A stretch of 11,209 nucleotides of DNA, taken from Commensalibacter sp963921845 (GTDB lineage Bacteria; Pseudomonadota; Alphaproteobacteria; Acetobacterales; Acetobacteraceae). Below, piece by piece: positions 7,170 through 11,209 of the stretch. A program made the position numbers and the translations under genes. Every line of letters begins with the position of its first letter. The stretch's first letter is position 1. Under the pieces are notes generated by a model that was not told where the DNA came from, did not search any database, and was given only the letters and a program-made list of their open reading frames with translations. The stretch is from assembly GCF_963921845.1 (NCBI RefSeq), contig NZ_CAWUGZ010000049.1, forward strand, positions 1-11,209, in the 5' to 3' direction.

Positions 7170-7604
7170 CTAAGATTCTGGTTGCACCTGAAGCGCTTGA
7201 GGGTTTTCAGCTTTTGTACAGTCTTCAATAAGATTTTGTACAATAGTCAGTATTTTTTCCCCTTTGATAGGATCAGTCCTAAATACGTGGGGCTTATTTT
7301 CTGTATCCTTAAGCACATAAGTGCTATACCCTGAATCATCCATATCACCTTGTTTAGGCCAATCTAAAAAAGAAAAGCGATACTTTTTGTGTGATTCCAT
7401 CGTAATTGTTACAAAACAGACGTTATCGGATTCAACGCTGGCTATTCGTTTGCCGTCTACAGTGGCTTTAACAGGGGCTAATTGATTCAGATCATGAATG
7501 GCTTCAACATTTCCTTGATCCGGAAGGGGATCAGATGCACAGGTTATCGTGCTTACCAGCAGACTCAGTACAGATAATAAAGGTAGAATAAATTTTTGGT
7601 TCAT
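7170..7604 (-). CDS. small exported protein of unknown function (144 aa)
   Basis: I do not recognise a family. Residues 1-23 form a signal peptide (Lys4, hydrophobic core, cleavage near TCA-SDP). Cys22 lacks a good lipobox, so a lipoprotein is unlikely. The mature protein is about 120 residues, polar and acidic, with two cysteines (63 and 129) that could form a disulfide. A central stretch, VCFVTITMESHKKYRFSFLDW, has alternating hydrophobicity like paired beta strands. The ATG has a GGAG just upstream. It is the last gene of a three-gene minus-strand cluster of small exported proteins, 42 bases after its upstream neighbour, and shows no clear similarity to the other two. It ends two bases from the acyltransferase stop. 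Confidence 0.82.
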   Translation of the reverse strand: MNQKFILPLLSVLSLLVSTITCASDPLPDQGNVEAIHDLNQLAPVKATVDGKRIASVESDNVCFVTITMESHKKYRFSFLDWPKQGDMDDSGYSTYVLKDTENKPHVFRTDPIKGEKILTIVQNLIEDCTKAENPQALQVQPES

Positions 7605-7646
7605 TTGCTCCGAAACTTTAAGTAATACTTTTTAAATCGAAAAGAT

Positions 7647-8066
7647 TTAATGGTTTAAATTAAACGTGATCCGCTTTAAATTGTTCATTTTTAAAAAATT
7701 ACAAGTGCTAGAATGATAAGATTGACAATCGTTTGTTTCTTTATAGGGTATGAGCGATTGATTCTCTTGCTTAAATGTAAGGCTGCATTTGCCGGACGTT
7801 ATGGAAAGAATGTTATTTTTTAATGCAAAAGGATCAATATATCCTTTAAGCTCAGCATTACAGGTAGATGATTTATAAGTTACCATGCCATAAGCAGGAT
7901 AATAAGGAAGGTAGATTACCGATTGGTATTCGTCATTTGCCTTGTGCTCATACATGACAAGGTTGATGGGTAACTGAGCCAATTCATTTGCATAGGAAAG
8001 ATTTTTACTCGTCGATGGCGTAATCGTAAAAGAAGCAATAAGGAAAAAAGCTAAAATGTTTTTCAT
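7647..8066 (-). CDS. small exported four-cysteine protein, paralogue of upstream gene
   Basis: This 139-residue protein begins with a signal-peptide-like segment (MKNILAFFLIASFTITPSTS). I chose the ATG at 8066 over an in-frame TTG two codons upstream because the signal peptide starts there. The mature part has four cysteines (69, 94, 114, 122) in the pattern SSTC, GKCSLTFK, then C-x2-Y-H-x3-C-x-F. The neighbour at 8084-8527 has the same pattern, with identical spacing from second to third (20) and third to fourth (8) cysteine, so the two are diverged duplicates. Two disulfides in a small beta-rich periplasmic or secreted domain are likely. The 17-base gap to the upstream gene suggests one transcript. 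Function unknown. Confidence 0.82.
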   Translation of the reverse strand: MKNILAFFLIASFTITPSTSKNLSYANELAQLPINLVMYEHKANDEYQSVIYLPYYPAYGMVTYKSSTCNAELKGYIDPFALKNNILSITSGKCSLTFKQENQSLIPYKETNDCQSYHSSTCNFLKMNNLKRITFNLNH

Positions 8067-8083
8067 TTGCAAAACTCACACTT

Positions 8084-8527
8084 TTAAGGAGGGTACAAAC
8101 GAGAAAGAGGCGATAAACTCGAAAAGCTGCAAAAATCGCCGTGCCACGTGCTGCAAGACGGGGTTTCATTGGTGACAAATAGTTTGCTGTCCTTTAGTTT
8201 GAACGTTATTTTGCAATGGGTATCTTCTGCTGATGTAAATACAATTTCTAAGGGCTGGGTTTTTTCTATACGGGTTTCACCGTAGGAATTGGCTTGGCAA
8301 GTCGGAGAATCATAGGCAACCAATGCCGCTCCCGTTGCGTTTGTGTAAAGAGCGATAACGTAATTTTGTTTGTCTTTGTGGGCTTCGAAAATATTAATTT
8401 GGGGTACAGTTTTACTGACAGTTTTATTATGTTTTTTTTCTTTTTGTTTCAAATTATGGGCGAGGGCAGCGTGGCATGACAACGAAGCTATATACGCGCT
8501 GGTTATGAGCAAACTTAGAGTTTTCAC
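8084..8527 (-). CDS. small exported four-cysteine protein (GTG start), first gene of cluster
   Basis: This 147-residue exported protein is of unknown function. The frame extends further upstream, but GTG at 8527 is the convincing start. It has GGGAG seven bases upstream and opens directly into a signal peptide (MKTLSLLITS..., cleavage near ALA-HN at about residue 23). A lysine-rich linker (about 26-40) leads to a domain with four cysteines (77, 105, 125, 133). Its motifs are YDSPTC, THCKITFK and C-x2-W-H-x3-C-x-F. The same four cysteines, TFK motif and histidine occur in the next gene. The Cys-rich beta-type layout recalls small periplasmic inhibitors such as lysozyme inhibitors, but this resemblance is only general. 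No neighbouring enzyme indicates a partner. Confidence 0.8.
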   Translation of the reverse strand: MKTLSLLITSAYIASLSCHAALAHNLKQKEKKHNKTVSKTVPQINIFEAHKDKQNYVIALYTNATGAALVAYDSPTCQANSYGETRIEKTQPLEIVFTSAEDTHCKITFKLKDSKLFVTNETPSCSTWHGDFCSFSSLSPLSRLYPP

Positions 8528-8723
8528 GCGTTGTCTCCCATAATTTTTTAATACATACAAAGTAAAAAAAATTGATATATAAGCAAAAGTAAAGTTTAGA
8601 TAATTAAAAAGCTTAGGGTATGAACCATATATTGCCCAAATGTGTAAATTAAGATTAGACAATATATTTTTAAGCTAAATTAAAATAAAAGAATTGATCC
8701 TTATCCTAAAATAAAAATTAGAT

Positions 8724-9839
8724 TTAGTATAGTTTTGAAAACTGTTTTTGAATCTCTTGCGTGGTGTTAACTGCGTTGGCTAAAAGAATTTGTAGCAATA
8801 TTCTTGATTTTTGTGGATTTAAATATTCTGAGACAACAAAATTATAAGTGTCATCGTTGACTTCGACATTCCTATTCACAAACCCATTGCCTACGCGTGT
8901 GGAACGTACGACAATTACCCCTTTTTTGGATGCTTTTTCCAATGCAGAAATTGCTTCAGCAGAGGTGTTTCCATTACCAACCCCGGCAAGGATGATGCCT
9001 CTAGCACCTCTTTTAACAGAATCTTCAATAAGTCCAGAATCCATTTGAATATGGGAGTAAATAATGTCGACTCTGGGGAAAGGAATTTTGGAAGGTATAG
9101 CAAAAGCTGCTTTGGTTTCCATTGGGGGAGGGCTAAAAAAATAAACGTGATTGTTACTGATCGTTCCTATAGGGCCGCTTAACGGAGCTTTAAACGTTTG
9201 GACACTCGTACTATTGGTTTTTTGAGCAAATTGAGCAGAAATAATATCGTTATTCATGACAATCATCACCGGCCTATTGCGGGCTTCGGGATTAGCAGCC
9301 ACTCGGACAGCATCCAGTAAATTCCCCGCTCCATCAGCGCTTACGGCATCTGCAGGCCTCATGGAACCAACCAGAACAATCGGTTTACGATGTGGTAACA
9401 CTTGGTTTAGAAAAAACGCGGTTTCTTCCATGGTATCGGTACCATGCGTGATAACAATACCGGACACTTTTGGATCCGATTCAGCTTTCTTAATTTCTTT
9501 TGCAAGATCAACAATAACTTTATCGTTCATATCCTGCGAACCAATTTGAGCCACAGCTTTGACGGTAAGGTTAGCCTCTTTTTTTAAGGCTGGAACAGAA
9601 GCGACCAAATCTTCACCGCTGGTTTGACCTGCTCGGTAATCTAAGCCTTGTTTATTTTCCTTGCCTGCAATGGTGCCCCCAGTTGTAAGAACCAAGACAT
9701 TAACTTTATTGGGATGGGAATAGGTCATAGATTTTGAAGGAATTGATGAAGCAGGTTGTGCTTTTGCCAAGTGAAAAGCATACGTTACAAGGGTTATACT
9801 TGTAAAGCACGTTAAGAATATTTTTTTTGAATGATACAT
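8724..9839 (-). CDS. ansB: periplasmic type II L-asparaginase (asparaginase/glutaminase family)
   Basis: This 371-residue enzyme hydrolyses asparagine (often also glutamine) to aspartate and ammonia. The N-terminus is a signal peptide with cleavage at AKA-QP (after residue 27), so it acts in the periplasm as expected for the high-affinity type II form. Active-site residues by comparison with E. coli AnsB: Thr56 in TTGGTIAG, Tyr68, Ser101 in GSQDM, Thr134-Asp135 in THGTDTMEET, and Lys207 in AQKTNS; all are present. Length and motif order are complete. I chose ATG at 9839. An upstream in-frame TTG (9908) lies beyond the predicted promoter and would bury the signal peptide. The Shine-Dalgarno is weak. 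It is separated by 196 bases from the small-protein cluster downstream. The symbol reflects family membership, not proven orthology. Confidence 0.95.
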   Translation of the reverse strand: MYHSKKIFLTCFTSITLVTYAFHLAKAQPASSIPSKSMTYSHPNKVNVLVLTTGGTIAGKENKQGLDYRAGQTSGEDLVASVPALKKEANLTVKAVAQIGSQDMNDKVIVDLAKEIKKAESDPKVSGIVITHGTDTMEETAFFLNQVLPHRKPIVLVGSMRPADAVSADGAGNLLDAVRVAANPEARNRPVMIVMNNDIISAQFAQKTNSTSVQTFKAPLSGPIGTISNNHVYFFSPPPMETKAAFAIPSKIPFPRVDIIYSHIQMDSGLIEDSVKRGARGIILAGVGNGNTSAEAISALEKASKKGVIVVRSTRVGNGFVNRNVEVNDDTYNFVVSEYLNPQKSRILLQILLANAVNTTQEIQKQFSKLY

Positions 9840-9871
9840 AATTTGATTGCTAAAGCTGAAACTATTTGGTG

Positions 9872-9899
9872 ATGATAAGATAATTTTTTTATTTGTAAA
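9872..9899 (-). promoter_or_regulatory. sigma70-type promoter of the asparaginase gene
   Basis: On the minus strand a TTTACA -35 (plus positions 9894-9899) and a TATCAT -10 (9872-9877) are separated by 16 bases, each matching consensus at five of six positions. Initiation about seven bases beyond the -10 would leave a leader of roughly 25-30 bases before the ATG at 9839. This supports that start over the upstream TTG. Confidence 0.6.
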
Positions 9900-9933
9900 G
9901 TAGTACAATTAATCGTTTGGATATCGACGTTGA

Positions 9934-10658
9934 AAAAGTAAACTGCATTGTTTCTCAACGATAGTGTTTAAAATACAAACCAATTTAAACCGTTTTATTG
10001 AATTTACAAGTCTTGTATCGGTTATTTCTAAGGCTGTAATAAAACGCTAATATGCCACGTTTGCTTTCTCAAAAAAATTAGTCGTTGTGGAGAAAGATCC
10101 TACTTTGGTTTCCTTAGATTCGTAAATGCGCTGGGTAGAAGAGAATAGGGTTATTACGCCTCACTTATGGCAGGTATGAAAATATTAACTTAAGAATTCG
10201 ATAGGACATCAAATTTTTAGAGTGGCGAGGGTAAAAACCCTGTTATGAATATTTATGCACAATCTAAATATCTGGATACAAAATTAATCCTAGACAGATT
10301 TTCTCAGACAGAAGAAGAATTGTATTCTCTGGAAATAGAAGTTTAATAGCAGATAGTCCATTGAGCAGTAATTCTGTTTTAACTCAGTCCTTAGTTGTGG
10401 GGTATCCTTGGGGTAAGGGATTAATAAATGTAGCGATCTAAGGAATGATTGCTGTCCATAGTCCTTGAATGGGTTTTACAGCGATTAAACCTAAACATAT
10501 TTTTATTAATGTGCCTGGCGTTTTTTTAACAAAATTGCTTTCGTTGATTCTTTGCAAATTGCAGTACTTTTGTGAAAGCGTTGCCAGTTAATGTAAAATT
10601 TGGCGCCATTGTAGGTTATTGTGACTTTAACAAAGAAAATGATATTACGCTTTTATGA
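9934..10658 (+). pseudogene. probable decayed plus-strand gene, frameshifted and interrupted
   Basis: No intact gene lies between the asparaginase promoter and the right edge, about 1.3 kb. Here the plus strand shows successive stretches with few stops: 9934-10176 (stops only at 10048 and 10123), 10221-10343, 10268-10588 (stops only at 10439 and 10466), and 10548-10655. Their translations are protein-like rather than AT-noise, for example KLVVVEKDPTLVSLDS followed after one stop by MRWVEENRVITPHLW, and SLIADSPLSSNSVLTQ. The frame changes 1 to 0/2 to 0, as expected after indels. I cannot identify the ancestral gene. Alternatives are several short remnants or chance open frames. Confidence 0.4.
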
Positions 10659-10664
10659 TTAAAA

Positions 10665-10694
10665 AAAGCCAACCTTGACATCCGTCAAGGGTTG
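10665..10694 (-). terminator. Rho-independent terminator, minus-strand orientation
   Basis: CAACCTTGAC (10670-10679) pairs with GTCAA-GGTTG in 10684-10694, giving ten pairs with one bulged G around an ATCC loop. Read on the minus strand the stem is followed by GGC and then seven T residues (the A-run 10661-10667), a classical intrinsic terminator. It would stop transcription entering from the right. On the plus strand it has an upstream A-run but no good T-run, so plus-strand activity is weaker. No intact minus-strand gene is visible to its right within the window. Confidence 0.7.
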
Positions 10695-10724
10695 AGTTGT
10701 TCTTAACCCGTCAAATTCTCCTAA

Positions 10725-11069
10725 AAGAGAAGGAAGAAAAGCACAAAACCTACTTTATATAGGGTTCGAAAGAATTCTGTTGAGAAAAAAGATAATAATA
10801 GCATTGTTGATAGCTTTAAATTGAGAAACGATAAATGGCCAGGACTAGGTTTTTTCAAAACAATTGTAGGGAAAAACGCGCTTCTCACAGTTTTTTATTT
10901 TAAATTGAAACCAATTCATGGTTCGTTCACCTAAAATAAACAATTTTGGGCTTGGGAAGATAGTTCAAATTGTAATAAGTGAATTTACCTAGAGTTTGCG
11001 GATAATTCTGTGAAACTGTTCGTTGAAAAAAATTGCTTGTCGTTTTGTGATGGTTTATTGCAAATTTAA
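10725..11069 (+). pseudogene. possible second decayed plus-strand gene
   Basis: One plus-strand frame runs from 10725 to 11066 with only two internal stops (10932 and 10980) in about 114 codons, before a stop at 11067; far more stops would be expected in non-coding DNA this AT-rich. The translation includes WPGLGFFKTIVGKNALLTV and LEFADNSVKLFVEKN, which have protein-like composition. No start codon with a Shine-Dalgarno and no family could be recognised. It lies beyond the terminator at 10665-10694, so it is probably a separate relic from the one at 9934-10658. Chance cannot be excluded. Confidence 0.3.
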
Positions 11070-11189
11070 GGTTAGTTTTATTTCAGCAGATTGAAATTAG
11101 GACATCGAAAATCTGCCCTATCAAGCGGGTGATGTTTTTTTATTAAAACTGTTCGGTATGAAAAATATCAAGAGGATATGTATTTCTGA

Positions 11190-11209
11190 GAGTAAAATTA
11201 ATTTTACTC
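11190..11209. repeat. 20-bp perfect palindrome at right edge
   Basis: The last 20 bases, GAGTAAAATTAATTTTACTC, are a perfect inverted repeat with no loop. The window ends exactly here, so its arms may continue outside. It could be an operator for a dimeric regulator or the core of a larger hairpin. Confidence 0.5.

Noticed and set aside
7161..7175. Shared terminator at the acyltransferase and small-protein stop codons
   Set aside because: Only a very short AAAAG/CTTTT symmetry is present, too little for a stable stem.
8528..8662. Upstream extension of the reading frame of the 8084-8527 protein to an ATG at 8662
   Set aside because: GTG at 8527 has a strong GGGAG at ideal spacing and opens directly into a signal peptide. 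The extension would put about 45 AT-rich residues in front of it.
9256..9549. Plus-strand open frame inside the asparaginase gene
   Set aside because: It is the complement of conserved asparaginase motifs and has no protein-family signature.
9840..9908. TTG start at 9908 for the asparaginase
   Set aside because: It lies upstream of a good -35/-10 pair and would place 23 extra residues before a standard signal peptide.
9909..11209. CRISPR array or insertion sequence in the gene-poor tail
   Set aside because: No regularly spaced direct repeats, no terminal inverted repeats pairing across the region and no transposase motifs were seen.

Overview
The window is AT-rich Gram-negative DNA with dense, conventional genes over roughly the first 9.9 kb and an apparently decaying tail over the last 1.3 kb. 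The gene set is a periplasmic HtrA/Do protease, a CnoX/YbbN-type thioredoxin-TPR chaperone next to a Trm112/UPF0434 protein, a FUSC membrane protein, a RhtB/LysE exporter, a tRNA-Gly with encoded CCA, and several exported enzymes. This fits an AT-rich alphaproteobacterium. Host-associated Acetobacteraceae such as Commensalibacter would match in composition and gene style, but that placement is an inference that only a database comparison can settle.

Layout. (1) 1-2603, plus strand: the htrA/degP-like gene, open at the left edge, is followed six bases later by a FUSC-family inner-membrane protein, probably one transcript. (2) 2625-3856, minus strand: the thioredoxin-TPR protein is followed by the small Trm112-like protein. 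(3) 3857-4336: an intergenic region holding an imperfect AT-rich stem-loop and tRNA-Gly(GCC). (4) 4337-7167, plus strand: an exported DNA/RNA non-specific nuclease, a RhtB/LysE-type exporter and an acyltransferase-3 membrane protein, each with its own intergenic region. (5) 7170-8527, minus strand: three small exported proteins in a tight cluster. Two of them are diverged paralogues sharing four cysteines at matching spacing. (6) 8724-9839, minus strand: a periplasmic type II L-asparaginase with a good promoter just upstream. (7) 9840-11209: no intact gene. Several plus-strand stretches stay open in one frame for much longer than AT-rich non-coding DNA should, broken by isolated stops and frame changes. 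They look like remains of one or two decayed genes, with a convincing minus-strand terminator between them and a 20-bp perfect palindrome at the right edge.

Functional theme: much of the window serves the cell envelope. It covers protein quality control (HtrA), envelope transport (FUSC, RhtB), surface modification (acyltransferase 3), and exported scavenging enzymes (nuclease, asparaginase) that could supply nucleotides and ammonia/aspartate in a nutrient-rich host niche. The most novel item is the tandem pair of four-cysteine exported proteins at 7647-8527, which belong to no family I can name with confidence.
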